Positions 28,166 through 37,148 of a DNA stretch of 64,000 nt are shown here, piece by piece. Positions within the stretch are counted from its first letter, which is position 1. Each line of letters opens with the position of its first letter. This stretch comes from Halobacillus sp. Marseille-P3879 (lineage in GTDB: Bacteria; Bacillota; Bacilli; Bacillales; Halobacillaceae): NCBI RefSeq assembly GCF_900240285.1, contig NZ_OESS01000002.1:434001-498000 (forward strand). Reading direction: 5' to 3'. A program made the translations under genes and the position numbers. Below the pieces are notes generated by a model. It was not told where the DNA came from and ran no database searches. It saw only the letters and a list, made by a program, of their open reading frames with translations.

Positions 28166-29635
28166 CTATTGAAAGGCTTTGTGCTCCTTAATTACCTGGA
28201 TGGTTTCTAAAGTATCATCTTCAAGTCCTTGAACAGGAAGACCGGCATCGATGTTTTCATTTATATAATTAATATTTTCCTGTGTAATGATTTCTCCAGG
28301 AATAAATATCGGAATACCTGGAGGATATATCATAAGAAATTCAGCGCAGATTCTCCCCGCGGCCTCACTAAAAGGAATTGTTTCTGTAGACGAGTAAAAT
28401 GCTTCCCTTGGTGACAAGGCTAAAAGCGGGATCTCTGGAATACTTACTTCGACCTCTTTTAAGTAGAAATCGCTATGGGCTTCTCTTGCTAACCGGGTTA
28501 ACCCCTCGATTAATAAATTAATCTCCTGCAACGAATCTCCTGAAGTTACAATACAAAGAATGTTGTATAAGTCAGAGAGTTCCACTTCAATGTTATAATG
28601 CTTTCTTAACCATACTTCTACATCGTAACCTGACAGACCTAATTCTTTAACAGAAATTATCAGCTTGGTAGGATCAAAATCAAAAGCAGCTGGTGACCCC
28701 AGTAATTCTTCACCAGCACAATACACTCCATTTATGTCATTTATTTTTTTTCGGGCTTGATCAGCAAGATTAAGCGTATGCTCTGCCAAGTGCCGCCCGT
28801 TAGTCGCCAGGTGTCGGCGTGCAGCATCTAAGGAAGCCAGTAATAAATAAGATGTAGAGGTGGTTGTTAGCATGGAAAGAACGGACTGAACTCGTTTGTG
28901 GGTAATCAGCCCTTCTTTTACATTTAATACGGAACTTTGCGTTAAAGCGCCTCCCAGCTTATGAACGCTTGTCGCCGCTAAATCGGCACCTGCTTCCATT
29001 GCAGACAGGGGAAGGCGATCATGGAAGTGGATGTGTACACCATGAGCTTCGTCAACAAGCACAGGCATGGAAAATCGGTGGGCAATAGATACAATCTTCT
29101 TTAAATCTGCTGTTACACCGAAATAAGTCGGATTTATTACAAGAACAGCTTTTGCATCTGGATGTGCTTCGCAAGCATGCTCGATGGCTTCAGGGGTAAT
29201 GCCATGTGAAATGCCAAGCTGGTTATCTAAAGCAGGGTGTACAAAAATAGGTATAGCACCGGAGAAAATTATGGCTGACGTCACAGATTTATGAACGTTT
29301 CTTGGAACAATAATTTTATCTCCGGGATGACATACACTTAATACCATTGTCATAATAGCTCCGGAAGTTCCCTGAACGGAAAAAAACGTGTAATCCGCTC
29401 CGAATGCTTCTGCAGCAAGTTCTTGAGCTTCTTTAATTAAACCGTGAGGATTGTGCAGGTCATCAAGTGGTTCAATATTAATCAAATCCATTGATAATGC
29501 AGCTTCACCCATGAATGAAGCAAATTCTTCGTCCATTCCCTTACCTTTCTTGTGACCGGGAATATGAAATTGTACCGGGTTTTTAGCTATATGATTTTTA
29601 AGCCCTGTAAATAAAGGCGTTCGTCTCTGGTCCAT
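28166..29635 (-). CDS. speA: Arginine decarboxylase (Orn/Lys/Arg decarboxylase family)
   Basis: PLP enzyme converting arginine to agmatine, the first step toward putrescine and spermidine. The 489 residues match B. subtilis SpeA in length. The N-terminal FHIPGHKKGKG is followed by the PLP-binding lysine in SVHKLGG (about residue 226) and the VDEAHGVHIHF motif; a C-terminal domain follows. ATG behind GAGGTGG. Convergent with sr1. Related lysine decarboxylases share the fold; speA is favoured by synteny. Confidence 0.92.
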   Translation of the reverse strand: MDQRRTPLFTGLKNHIAKNPVQFHIPGHKKGKGMDEEFASFMGEAALSMDLINIEPLDDLHNPHGLIKEAQELAAEAFGADYTFFSVQGTSGAIMTMVLSVCHPGDKIIVPRNVHKSVTSAIIFSGAIPIFVHPALDNQLGISHGITPEAIEHACEAHPDAKAVLVINPTYFGVTADLKKIVSIAHRFSMPVLVDEAHGVHIHFHDRLPLSAMEAGADLAATSVHKLGGALTQSSVLNVKEGLITHKRVQSVLSMLTTTSTSYLLLASLDAARRHLATNGRHLAEHTLNLADQARKKINDINGVYCAGEELLGSPAAFDFDPTKLIISVKELGLSGYDVEVWLRKHYNIEVELSDLYNILCIVTSGDSLQEINLLIEGLTRLAREAHSDFYLKEVEVSIPEIPLLALSPREAFYSSTETIPFSEAAGRICAEFLMIYPPGIPIFIPGEIITQENINYINENIDAGLPVQGLEDDTLETIQVIKEHKAFQ

Positions 29636-29806
29636 TTATGGCCACCTCTTTTGAAAAATATCCAAGGATAAAAGCAAGTGAATTATAGCAGAGATATTAT
29701 AAAGTGGCTAGCCGAAGAAAGTACGATGGAAATTTCAGCACTTTATCTCAACTTTGTTCCTGGCAGAATTTTCGTGATAAACTGATACAAAGGAGAGTGA
29801 AGGAGC

Positions 29807-30766
29807 ATGAAATGGAGAACCAGGATAACAGATCTATTAAATATTAAATATCCAATTGTCCAGGGGGGACTTGCTCACTTAGCATATAGTGAATTAGCTT
29901 CTGCTGTGTCTGAATCTGGAGGCCTTGGTCAGATTACAGCAATGAGTATGAATAATGAAGAGCAGCTGAGGCAGGAAATACATAAATTACGAACTTTAAC
30001 ATCTAAACCATTTGGAGTTAATTTCGCTATTGGCCAGCATGGCAGACCTTATGAGTCGATGGTTCAGACAGCAATTGAAGAGAATGTTCCGGCCGTGACT
30101 ATTACAGGCGGGAACCCGAAGCCATTGCTGGAAATGGTAAAGGGAACCGGGATTAAAGCCCTCGTCCTCGTAGCTGCTAAGCGTCAGGCGGTAAAAGCCG
30201 AAGAACTTGGTGCTGATGCTGTCATGGTAGTAGGACAGGAGGGAGGGGGACATATAGGCAGGGATGATGTAAGCACATTCGTTCTAACCCCTCAGGTAGT
30301 GGAAGCAGTATCTATTCCTGTCATCTCTTCAGGAGGAATTGGTGACGGAAATGGATTAATGGCAGCCCTTGCCCTTGGTGCTGAAGGAATAGAAATGGGT
30401 ACAAGATTTATTGCGACTCAAGAATGTGTACACGCCCACCAGGCTTACAAAAAGGCTCTGATTGAGGCAGATGAAAATTCTACCATTGTAATAAAACGTT
30501 CACTGGGGGCTCCGGCCCGAGCTCTTAGAAACAGTTGGACGGAACAAATTGTTGAGTATGAAAAAAATCAGCCAGGGTACGAATTTCTCCGCCCTTATAT
30601 AAATGGAGACACCAACAAGAAATATATTTATGATGGGGAGGAAATGAAAGGCTTTGGCTGGGCTGGACAAATTACAGGAAGAATAAAGGATATACCTTCC
30701 GTAGAAGAATTATTCTATCGTATAATTACGGAAGCAGAAACGATTCGGGCAAAGTGGAGTAACTGA
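29807..30766 (+). CDS. Nitronate monooxygenase-like FMN enzyme
   Basis: TIM-barrel flavoprotein of the 2-nitropropane dioxygenase family, 319 residues. FMN-site motifs: IVQGGLAHLA at the N-terminus, GQEGGGHIG in the middle, ISSGGIGDG and GTRFIATQE for phosphate binding. Similar proteins include nitronate monooxygenase (YrpB) and the enoyl-ACP reductase FabK; the sequence does not separate these well, though no fatty-acid genes are nearby. It lies between speA and yktA, where B. subtilis has no such gene, and only ten bases before yktA, so the two are probably cotranscribed. Confidence 0.82.
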   Translation: MKWRTRITDLLNIKYPIVQGGLAHLAYSELASAVSESGGLGQITAMSMNNEEQLRQEIHKLRTLTSKPFGVNFAIGQHGRPYESMVQTAIEENVPAVTITGGNPKPLLEMVKGTGIKALVLVAAKRQAVKAEELGADAVMVVGQEGGGHIGRDDVSTFVLTPQVVEAVSIPVISSGGIGDGNGLMAALALGAEGIEMGTRFIATQECVHAHQAYKKALIEADENSTIVIKRSLGAPARALRNSWTEQIVEYEKNQPGYEFLRPYINGDTNKKYIYDGEEMKGFGWAGQITGRIKDIPSVEELFYRIITEAETIRAKWSN

Positions 30767-30784
30767 TATAAAGGTGTGAGAAAA

Positions 30785-31063
30785 ATGAGTTATCAATATC
30801 CGATAGATGAAGAGTATTGGAGTAAGGAAGAAATTGTGGATGTCGTAAATTTTTATTCCAAAGTGGAACAAGCTTATGAAAGCAGTATAAATAAAGAAGA
30901 GTTACTGCTGGCATACAAAAGGTTTAAGCACATTGTGCCTTCTAAAAGTGAAGAAAAAAAATTATGCGGTCAGTTTGAAAAAGAGTCGGGATATTCTTGT
31001 TATCGTACGATAAAAAAGGCGAGAGAACTTTTAGAAGGACAGCGAGTTCAAATGAACAAATAA
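30785..31063 (+). CDS. yktA: UPF0223 family protein YktA
   Basis: Conserved Bacillales protein of 92 residues with unknown function. Typical family features are MSYQYPIDEEYWSKEEI at the start, an aromatic-rich helix VNFYSKVEQAYE, and the YSCYRTIKKAR segment. The ATG at 30785 follows GGTG; an in-frame GTG lies nine bases upstream. Followed by the convergent yktB through a shared terminator. Confidence 0.88.
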   Translation: MSYQYPIDEEYWSKEEIVDVVNFYSKVEQAYESSINKEELLLAYKRFKHIVPSKSEEKKLCGQFEKESGYSCYRTIKKARELLEGQRVQMNK

Positions 31064-31153
31064 GACTGTATAGAGAAAAAGGTTAATTTCATTGTTGGAA
31101 CGTGAGATGCTCCCGGTGAAAAGCTAACAGAATCATTACTCATGTTGACATAA

Positions 31154-31206
31154 AAAATGCTCAAGGAGATACAACAAGTTTTTCTCCTTGAGCATTTTTT
31201 ATTTTG
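31154..31206. terminator. Bidirectional terminator between yktA and yktB
   Basis: AAAATGCTCAAGGAGA pairs with TCTCCTTGAGCATTTT around a long loop; T run on plus strand, A run on the other side giving T on the minus strand. Confidence 0.85.
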
Positions 31207-31825
31207 TGTAACGGTACAGGGGCAGAAGTGTTTCAAATGAGTCGCGGCATAAATCAATAAATTGCTGACCGTCCTGAAGACGTTTATCGTCACGATCAAG
31301 AGTGATTCCACAAAGAAGCTCCGCTTTTTTAATATTTTCTAGCCGTTCAAGCATTTGGGTGAGTTTCTCATTGTCTACATCTTTGTGAGGGATAGTCTCT
31401 GGTTTTGTATGATCAAGTGACCAAACAAAGTGATTTGGAACGATGGATTGGACTTCCGCTTTATTATTTAGCAGCGTTTTAGCAAACTCTTTTTTAATAG
31501 GGCTTTCATAAATCACAGCAAACCAGACAAAAACATGAGTGCCCCACATACCGATTTGGAAATGGGGGAGTTTTTTATACCCTCTCTTATTCGCTGCAAG
31601 GGCAGCCCATGTATCGTCAGGCGGGTTGGTTGTACGTCTGGCATGTTTAGCGACGTGCACAAACATTTCATCTCCTGTCATGGCTGTAAGATCGGGAGCA
31701 AGTTCAGCAGCAACCGCTTCTAATTTAGGCGAAATATTACCTCGAAGAGCTTCCATTCTTTCTTCAAGTCCCTTGATAGAGAACACATCAAAATCTTTCT
31801 GCGTAAATCCATTAAATTCACTCAT
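31199..31825 (-). CDS. yktB: UPF0637 family protein YktB
   Basis: Conserved Firmicutes protein of 208 residues, function unknown. It begins FNGFTQKDFDVFSIKGLEER and contains HVAKHARRTTNPPDDTWAA and QIGMWGTHVFVWFAV, patterns typical of the family. Soluble, no signal. ATG behind AGGAGTT. Same neighbours (yktA, ykzI, yktC) as in B. subtilis. Confidence 0.9.
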   Translation of the reverse strand: MSEFNGFTQKDFDVFSIKGLEERMEALRGNISPKLEAVAAELAPDLTAMTGDEMFVHVAKHARRTTNPPDDTWAALAANKRGYKKLPHFQIGMWGTHVFVWFAVIYESPIKKEFAKTLLNNKAEVQSIVPNHFVWSLDHTKPETIPHKDVDNEKLTQMLERLENIKKAELLCGITLDRDDKRLQDGQQFIDLCRDSFETLLPLYRYTK

Positions 31826-32003
31826 AAGCTCAACTCCTATTTAATCTACAGAGAATTGTATCATAACAAGAAAAAAGCATTAAGTGATGTGTTTAACAGG
31901 TTTTATAAGGGCGAAAATGGGTTATAAATAAGTAATCTTCTCGAAACCTCAAGAGCTTATGGTCATATATATAATTAAGGATTGAGAAAGGGAGGAAAGA
32001 CCA

Positions 32004-32192
32004 GTGAAACACGTTATGGAGGCGTTACGTAAAAGAGAAGCTGAAGAAAGGCTCCCCGTAATCCGCATGGAAATTGATTATGAACTGCTTTCGCTGCATG
32101 AGGCTATGGTTGCGGAGGACAAGGAGCAAATCAATAAATGTAAAACGCGTTTGTCTGAACTTCATAAGCAGCTTATGGAATGGTCCGAATAA
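32004..32192 (+). CDS. ykzI: Small conserved protein YkzI
   Basis: Charged helical protein of 62 residues with RLPVIRMEIDYELLSLHEAM, a pattern shared with B. subtilis YkzI at the same place between yktB and yktC. Function unknown. ATG (GTG directly before it is another possible start) behind GGGAGG. Own terminator follows. Confidence 0.8.
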   Translation: MKHVMEALRKREAEERLPVIRMEIDYELLSLHEAMVAEDKEQINKCKTRLSELHKQLMEWSE

Positions 32193-32193
32193 G

Positions 32194-32226
32194 AAGAGCA
32201 CCGTTCAAAGGCTGCTCTTTTTTTTG
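32194..32226 (+). terminator. Terminator after ykzI
   Basis: AAGAGCA pairs with TGCTCTT and is followed by about eight T. Confidence 0.8.
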
Positions 32227-32289
32227 TTAATAATAGAAGAATTTTGATATGATAGTGGAATACCATACGAGAAGGAGTCAATCTAGCTT

Positions 32290-33099
32290 ATGGATAGTAA
32301 AGCGAGAAGGTATCTTTTTGAAAAAGCTAAGGAATTTGTTTATGAAGCAGGTCAGCGGATAAAAGAACAAATTGACCAGCCCAGGACAATAGAGACAAAA
32401 TCCAATCCTAATGATTTAGTTACTGAAATGGACCAAAACACCGAGAAGTTTTTTGCAGAGAGTATTAGAAATGAATTTCCTGAGCATCGCCTTTTTGGGG
32501 AAGAGGGGTTTGGGGACGACATTCAAGATTTAAAAGGGATAGTATGGATTGTAGACCCTATCGATGGAACGATGAATTTCGTCCATCAGAAGCGTAATTT
32601 TGCTATTTCCGTAGGTGTTTATGAAGATGGCGTAGGGGAGATTGGAGTTATTTATGATGTAATGGGCGGAGCATTATACTCGGCGATCCGCGGAGAAGGT
32701 GCTTATAAGAATGATTTACCATTAAGAATGCCTGAGAAGAAGAGAATTGAAGAAACGATTTTAGCGCTAAATACCTCCTGGTTAATACCGGAAAACCCTC
32801 ACATTAACCATGCAGGTGTAGCTGAATTAGTAAAAACAATCCGCTCCACCCGGTCGTACGGCTCGGCTGCTTTGGAGTTCGTCTATGTGGCAGAAGGAAT
32901 CATTGATGGTTATTTAACCATGACCTTAATGCCGTGGGACATAGCGGCGGGGAAAATTATTGTAAATGAAGCGGGCGGACTTGTAACTACAGCCGATGGC
33001 CGTGAATTGGACATGCTCAATAAAACCACAGTCCTTGCGAGTCACATTGATATTCATAAGGAAATTGTTGAAAATTACGTACAGCTTAAAACGAAGTAA
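32290..33099 (+). CDS. yktC: Inositol monophosphatase family protein
   Basis: Lithium-sensitive type magnesium phosphatase (SuhB/IMPase family), 269 residues, hydrolysing inositol-1-phosphate or related phosphomonoesters. Metal motifs: GEEG near residue 70, VDPIDGTMNF near 90, and MPWDIAAGKIIVNEAGG near the C-terminus. ATG after AAGGAG at long spacing (12 bases). Matches B. subtilis YktC by position. Confidence 0.92.
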   Translation: MDSKARRYLFEKAKEFVYEAGQRIKEQIDQPRTIETKSNPNDLVTEMDQNTEKFFAESIRNEFPEHRLFGEEGFGDDIQDLKGIVWIVDPIDGTMNFVHQKRNFAISVGVYEDGVGEIGVIYDVMGGALYSAIRGEGAYKNDLPLRMPEKKRIEETILALNTSWLIPENPHINHAGVAELVKTIRSTRSYGSAALEFVYVAEGIIDGYLTMTLMPWDIAAGKIIVNEAGGLVTTADGRELDMLNKTTVLASHIDIHKEIVENYVQLKTK

Positions 33100-33129
33100 A
33101 AAAAAACGCTGAAGAAATTCAGCGTTTTA
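33099..33129. terminator. Bidirectional terminator between yktC and ylaF
   Basis: AAAACGCTGAA pairs with TTCAGCGTTTT around a four-base loop; eight A precede it, giving a T tail on the minus strand. Confidence 0.85.
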
Positions 33130-33300
33130 CGTTTCCTGCTGCTTTTTTTTAGCTATTCCGAAGCCCATAAGACCGAAGCCTGCAGCTAAAAATAAAAAGG
33201 CCAGCCAAAAAATTTCCTGACCAAGAGCAAAACCGACGGAAATGAAGGCTAAGATTACAAAGAATGCGAGTAAAATTGAATTCCAATTAATATTTTTCAT
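33127..33300 (-). CDS. ylaF: Two-helix membrane protein YlaF (DUF5325-like)
   Basis: A 57-residue protein made of two hydrophobic segments with a polar tail GIAKKKQQET. The ATG at 33300 follows GGGGTG; the frame extends eight codons upstream without a better site. Size and position beside ylaH match B. subtilis YlaF. B. subtilis has the translation GTPase typA/ylaG between them; it is absent here. Function unknown. Confidence 0.75.
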   Translation of the reverse strand: MKNINWNSILLAFFVILAFISVGFALGQEIFWLAFLFLAAGFGLMGFGIAKKKQQET

Positions 33301-33438
33301 TTCTTCACCCCTACTATTGCTCATTATAAATGAATTCCTGTAAGATGAAAACGGTTGTACTTATTTTATTAAGGTAGCATTAAGTCCATCCATTTAGTAT
33401 GATGTGAAAAGAGTAACAGTGGAGAGGCAGGGAACAAC

Positions 33439-33819
33439 ATGACAGATATGTCGACTTTAGAGGTACCCGTGGATTTATGGCCGATTGCAGACCTGTTTTT
33501 TAATGGCTTAGGTAACGAAGTTAATTTAAATAACGAAAAAGAAGTGGCTGCATTATTCCGTTCTTTCTTCGGGCTTTACCTGGTTACTGTAGCATTAGCG
33601 GTCATTACATTTAAATTAGGGTTTGCAAGAAAACTTCCTCTTGTAAAAAATATAGTGGTATATTCTGTGCTTATTATCGGGACATTTTTCTTAACCTTAA
33701 TTCTTGGGCTGAATTTACCAGTGGCAGAAAGCTTGTTAGTTGCAGCTCTTATTCTAGGCATTTACAGGCTGCGGTTACATAAAGAAAGAAGTGCACGCCA
33801 GCAAAGCGGTCAATCCTAG
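33439..33819 (+). CDS. ylaH: YlaH-like membrane protein
   Basis: A 126-residue protein with three hydrophobic segments after a soluble N-terminus containing PIADLFFNGLGNE. Family of unknown function found in Bacillaceae. ATG behind GGAG. Followed directly by a repeat-associated terminator. Confidence 0.75.
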   Translation: MTDMSTLEVPVDLWPIADLFFNGLGNEVNLNNEKEVAALFRSFFGLYLVTVALAVITFKLGFARKLPLVKNIVVYSVLIIGTFFLTLILGLNLPVAESLLVAALILGIYRLRLHKERSARQQSGQS

Positions 33820-33820
33820 A

Positions 33821-33909
33821 AAGAGGCAGAACAAAAGTGTGTTTGTACACAAAAAATCCGAACTATCATTCGATTTCCTCAGGGGATCAGAGATAGTTCG
33901 GATTTTATT
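33821..33909 (+). repeat. Terminator-bearing repeat, copy A
   Basis: AAGAGGCAGAACAAAAG (33821 on) leads to a hairpin: AAAATCCGAACTATC (33853-33867) pairs perfectly with GATAGTTCGGATTTT (33892-33906). Copy B at 58028-58104 has AAGAGGTTGGGACAAAAC and then AAAATAATCCGAAC/GTTCGGATTATTTT. The lead sequence and the TCCGAAC stem are shared, so this is one interspersed family that doubles as a terminator. Confidence 0.65.
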
Positions 33910-33936
33910 CTTTTATTCACCTGGTCACGACTTTGT

Positions 33937-34140
33937 TTATGATAAATGCTTTTCTTTTTTTACTTCTCGATGAAATCGAAAGTGACCCGTGTTTATTCTT
34001 TTTTCTGTATTAATCTTAATTCTTTCATAGCAAGATGGGCACATATAAGTGGTGATCTTGCGGTTCCGCAGTCTTTTTGCCTGCAGACAATAACTGTCGA
34101 TAGTTTCAATTGAATCGCATAGTACACATTTGACGCGCAT
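33937..34140 (-). CDS. ylaI: Zinc-ribbon protein YlaI
   Basis: A 67-residue protein with CVLC near the N-terminus and CPSC later, the two halves of a zinc ribbon, followed by a basic tail. RLRNRKITTYMCPSCYERI is the family core. The ATG at 34140 follows GAGGTG; the longer frame adds three codons. Function unknown; conserved next to ylaH and ylaJ in Bacilli. Confidence 0.85.
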   Translation of the reverse strand: MRVKCVLCDSIETIDSYCLQAKRLRNRKITTYMCPSCYERIKINTEKRINTGHFRFHREVKKEKHLS

Positions 34141-34269
34141 AAGGATCACCTCTTTCCATATCTTTTATACGTATCATAACATGAAAAAGCTATACACGCA
34201 TTTCAGGTTTTAATTAAATAGGTTAAGGGAAGACTCTATTCATACGTTGATAAAAGAAAGGGTGATAGC

Positions 34270-34554
34270 ATGAGAAAACGATGGATTTTTTCTGCAATCG
34301 GAGCAGCAGCAGGAGGGGCAGCTGCTTATCTTATGAAGGACGAGTCAAAAAGGCAGCAAGTTGTAGATAAAGCTAAAACTCTACAAGGGCGTTTTAAGAA
34401 AAACGACGACCTGCCCATTGAAGAAGCAGGCCAGCCTGAGTTGTCCGATAATGAAAATGCAAAAATGGTGTCTGAAGGATCTCAATTCGGTGTTCAGTAC
34501 TATAATGACCTAACTGAAAAAGAAAGAGAGATTATTGAGAAAAGCAACAGCTAA
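34270..34554 (+). CDS. Small protein with an N-terminal glycine-alanine membrane segment
   Basis: A 94-residue protein starting with a basic residue run and a short hydrophobic Gly/Ala segment (IFSAIGAAAGGAAAYL), then a charged helical region. It may be membrane-anchored, reminiscent of YtxH-like proteins, but I do not recognise a family. ATG behind AAAGGGTG, own terminator downstream. B. subtilis has no obvious counterpart between ylaI and ylaJ. Confidence 0.65.
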   Translation: MRKRWIFSAIGAAAGGAAAYLMKDESKRQQVVDKAKTLQGRFKKNDDLPIEEAGQPELSDNENAKMVSEGSQFGVQYYNDLTEKEREIIEKSNS

Positions 34555-34580
34555 ATCCAAAAGGATTTAGCTGTTTTTCT
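34549..34580 (+). terminator. Terminator after the 94-residue protein gene
   Basis: AGCTAAATCC pairs with GGATTTAGCT around four A, then GTTTTTC. Confidence 0.8.
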
Positions 34581-35166
34581 AATGATCTGATGATTGATCT
34601 TTTTGAATGTTTTCCATATCCTGTTCATCTTCTTCTGGTATGGATTCTTTACTCTGGTCGTCGTTTGTAGGGACTTCGTTTATAGGGCCCTCTGGCAGGT
34701 AGCGGGCAATAATTTGACTGAGTTCATCTGCAACTGCTTCAACCGGGTGACCTTCAGACATCTTTTCACCTAGGTCTCTAATTCTTTCAACACCGTCTGC
34801 ATCAGCGACGATAACTGCATTTTTTCCATCAGGGTCATCTTCTAATGCTTCAGCTACTGAGTATTTAATCACCCCTACTCTGGAGCGGTCTAAGTCCTTA
34901 TCTACATCAATACCAACGACTGCATAGTTCCCTGCGACTAAGGCAGTTGCATCTTTTACATCTGGTACTTCAACCGCCAGCCTTGCTAAATGTCTGGCGG
35001 TTTCCTGTGTTGTTTTATCTTCTGGTTCCACTGGGTCCGAATCGGTTACATATTGCATATTTGTATCTGTACCTTGTGGTTTCTCCTGAAGTAATGAATC
35101 TTCTTCTTGCTGCTGACATGCTGCCAAAAGAAATATTCCGCTTAATAATAATAAGATAAGTTTCAT
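34579..35166 (-). CDS. ylaJ: YhcN/YlaJ-family lipoprotein
   Basis: Lipoprotein of 195 residues: signal peptide with lipobox LLAAC, then the YhcN/YlaJ domain with TARHLARLAVEVPDVKDATALVAG and GVIKYSVAEAL. Family members are associated with spores and their germination. The C-terminal 40 residues are acidic and disordered. ATG with AGCGAGGG upstream. B. subtilis has phoH2 (ylaK) next; it is absent here. Confidence 0.85.
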   Translation of the reverse strand: MKLILLLLSGIFLLAACQQQEEDSLLQEKPQGTDTNMQYVTDSDPVEPEDKTTQETARHLARLAVEVPDVKDATALVAGNYAVVGIDVDKDLDRSRVGVIKYSVAEALEDDPDGKNAVIVADADGVERIRDLGEKMSEGHPVEAVADELSQIIARYLPEGPINEVPTNDDQSKESIPEEDEQDMENIQKDQSSDH

Positions 35167-35221
35167 TAGGAACCCTCGCTTCTTTTTGCATAGTTTGCGG
35201 AGTTCCTGGACAATTATACAA

Positions 35222-35249
35222 CAAAAGACAGCTTAATCAGCTGCCTTTT
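35222..35249 (-). terminator. Terminator after ylaL
   Basis: On the minus strand GGCAGCT pairs with AGCTGTC (one G-U) and is followed by TTTTGTTG. Confidence 0.7.
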
Positions 35250-35260
35250 TGCCATCTTGT

Positions 35261-35758
35261 TTATTGAAAAAATATTTCTTTTATACCTGTAATGGGCTGT
35301 TGGTTTTCGCCTTTATCCTTAAAATATAAATGGACAGGTCCACCTTCTTTTAATGGTTTACCATCTTTGGAAAATAATAAAAGTCCTTCAGCAAAACGGT
35401 CGGCACTCAATGTAATACTGTCGCCGTCTGTAATTAGAACAGCTTCTTCCACAGATGAGTCAGGTTCACTCGTGTGTATAAAAGGTTTAATTGGCATCAT
35501 AAAGGAATCTGTAAATATTCTTTCTTTCTCTTTGCGATGCAGGCTCTTATTAACAGGAGGGTTTAACTTTTGCTGGTAGACTTCACGATCAAAACGCAGA
35601 GACTTTCTTTTTAACTCATCTTCTGCCTCATCCGTTTTATCTTCTGTTATTTCAGGATGAAACACTTCATCAAAGCTTTTTTTACGGTCATCGAAAATCC
35701 AAACAGTTGGATCCAATGTTATTGGGAACTTCACGTTGCCTTTTATTTGAACAATCAA
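35261..35758 (-). CDS. ylaL: Conserved protein YlaL
   Basis: Conserved Bacillaceae protein of 165 residues, function unknown. The N-terminus MIVQIKGNVKFPITLDPTVWIFDDRK (first part conserved) is followed by a charged helical middle and a C-terminal beta-rich part. A TTG at 35758 follows AAAGGTGG at good spacing; the longer frame to 35827 would put 23 unconserved residues in front. Divergent from glutaminase glsA, as ylaL is next to ylaM in B. subtilis. Confidence 0.75.
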   Translation of the reverse strand: MIVQIKGNVKFPITLDPTVWIFDDRKKSFDEVFHPEITEDKTDEAEDELKRKSLRFDREVYQQKLNPPVNKSLHRKEKERIFTDSFMMPIKPFIHTSEPDSSVEEAVLITDGDSITLSADRFAEGLLLFSKDGKPLKEGGPVHLYFKDKGENQQPITGIKEIFFQ

Positions 35759-35845
35759 ATGGAGGGCCACCTTTCTGAAATTTATATGTACCATTCTCAG
35801 GATAGCAAAAAGTGAAGCCGATTTCACTAAAAGGAGATTTTATAA

Positions 35846-36778
35846 ATGGTAAATAAACTGGAAAAGAAAACATTAGAAAGTTGGCTGGAAAATGTTAAGG
35901 AATACGCGTGCGAAGGAAAAGTAGCAGATTACATTCCGGCGCTGGCTGAGCAAAACCCTGAACACCTGGCAGTTGCTATATACCCTTTAAAAGGTGAATG
36001 CATATATGCCGGTCATTCTGAGAAATGCTTTACTTTACAAAGTATTTCTAAAGTAATCTCCCTGGCCCTTGCTTTAATTGACAATGGAGAGGATTTTGTG
36101 TTTGGGCGAGTTGGCATGGAGCCTTCCGGCGATCCTTTTCATTCTATTTACCGATTGGAACAGCATACTCCGTCTAAGCCTCTGAATCCAATGATTAATG
36201 CAGGAGCCTTGGTCGTTTCCAATATGATATATGGAGTAAATGCTCATGAAAGAGTAGGAAGGTTATTAAGTTTTATACATGAAATGACAGACGACCACTC
36301 GATCCAAGTTAATGAGAACGTGGCTGATTCTGAATTTAACAGCGCATTTTTAAATCGTTCACTGCTTTATTATTTGAAGCAGCATGATGTGATTAAAGGT
36401 GATGTAGAGGAAACGCTTGATGTGTACACCAAGCAGTGTTCCGTAGATGTGAATGTTTGTCAGCTTGCCAGGATAGGAGCTGTATTCGCAAATGAAGGAA
36501 GAGACATTCATTCAAACCGCCAGATCATTCCCAGGCATTATGCACGAATTTGTAAAACATTTATGGTAACCTGCGGCATGTATGATGCTTCCGGGTCTTT
36601 TGCGATCAAAGTTGGAATACCTGCGAAGAGTGGCGTTTCAGGCGGTGTTATGGCTTCGCTCAATCAATTTGGCGGTATTGCTGTTTATGGCCCGGCACTG
36701 GATGAAAAAGGCAATAGTGTAGTCGGGTTAAAATTACTAGAAATTCTTTCTAACCGCTATGACCTGTCAATATTTTAG
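35846..36778 (+). CDS. glsA: Glutaminase
   Basis: Serine-dependent (beta-lactamase-like fold) glutaminase of 310 residues converting glutamine to glutamate and ammonia. The catalytic SxxK is TLQSISKV (Ser66, Lys69), followed by PLNPMINAGALV and the GIPAKSGVSGG loop. Corresponds to B. subtilis YlaM/GlsA2. ATG behind AAAGGAG. Glutamate is also a major osmolyte, so such an enzyme could aid osmo-adaptation; that is inference. Confidence 0.93.
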   Translation: MVNKLEKKTLESWLENVKEYACEGKVADYIPALAEQNPEHLAVAIYPLKGECIYAGHSEKCFTLQSISKVISLALALIDNGEDFVFGRVGMEPSGDPFHSIYRLEQHTPSKPLNPMINAGALVVSNMIYGVNAHERVGRLLSFIHEMTDDHSIQVNENVADSEFNSAFLNRSLLYYLKQHDVIKGDVEETLDVYTKQCSVDVNVCQLARIGAVFANEGRDIHSNRQIIPRHYARICKTFMVTCGMYDASGSFAIKVGIPAKSGVSGGVMASLNQFGGIAVYGPALDEKGNSVVGLKLLEILSNRYDLSIF

Positions 36779-36862
36779 TGAAGAGCATCATTCAGTTGTT
36801 GCATTTTTCAGTCCAAGACGATACTATTAATAGAAGATAGAATGTAAACGGAGGGGATCTTG

Positions 36863-37144
36863 ATGTTGTCTGATGTGGCTGTGGATCACCGGGAAAAGGC
36901 CTATGCCCTTCTAAAAGCTGATGCTGATAAAATATTGCGATTAATAAAGGTTCAAATGGACAACTTAACGATGCCTCAATGTCCATTATATGAAGAAGTT
37001 TTAGATACACAAATGTTCGGTCTGTCACGAGAAATTCATTTCGCAGTCCGGCTGGATTTAATCAGTGAGGAAGAAGGCAAAGCGATTTTAGATAATCTTG
37101 AAAAGCAACTTAATGTCTTGCATGAAGCAGCGCAAAATTCGTGA
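36863..37144 (+). CDS. ylaN: Iron-homeostasis protein YlaN
   Basis: Small helical protein, 93 residues, of the YlaN family. In B. subtilis and Staphylococcus aureus YlaN is required under iron limitation and interacts with Fur. The core [17 protein letters not shown] is clear. The ATG at 36863 follows GGAGGGG; a TTG codon directly before it is in frame. It lies ahead of ftsW, as in B. subtilis. Confidence 0.92.
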   Translation: MLSDVAVDHREKAYALLKADADKILRLIKVQMDNLTMPQCPLYEEVLDTQMFGLSREIHFAVRLDLISEEEGKAILDNLEKQLNVLHEAAQNS

Positions 37145-37148
37145 CAGA

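Noticed and set aside
31535-31844. Plus-strand frames of 62 and 101 codons opposite yktB
   Set aside because: Antisense shadows of a conserved UPF0637 gene.
33340-33365. Possible CcpA cre site TGAAAACGGTTGTA
   Set aside because: The right half does not fit the TGWAANCGNTNWCA consensus and no catabolic gene follows.
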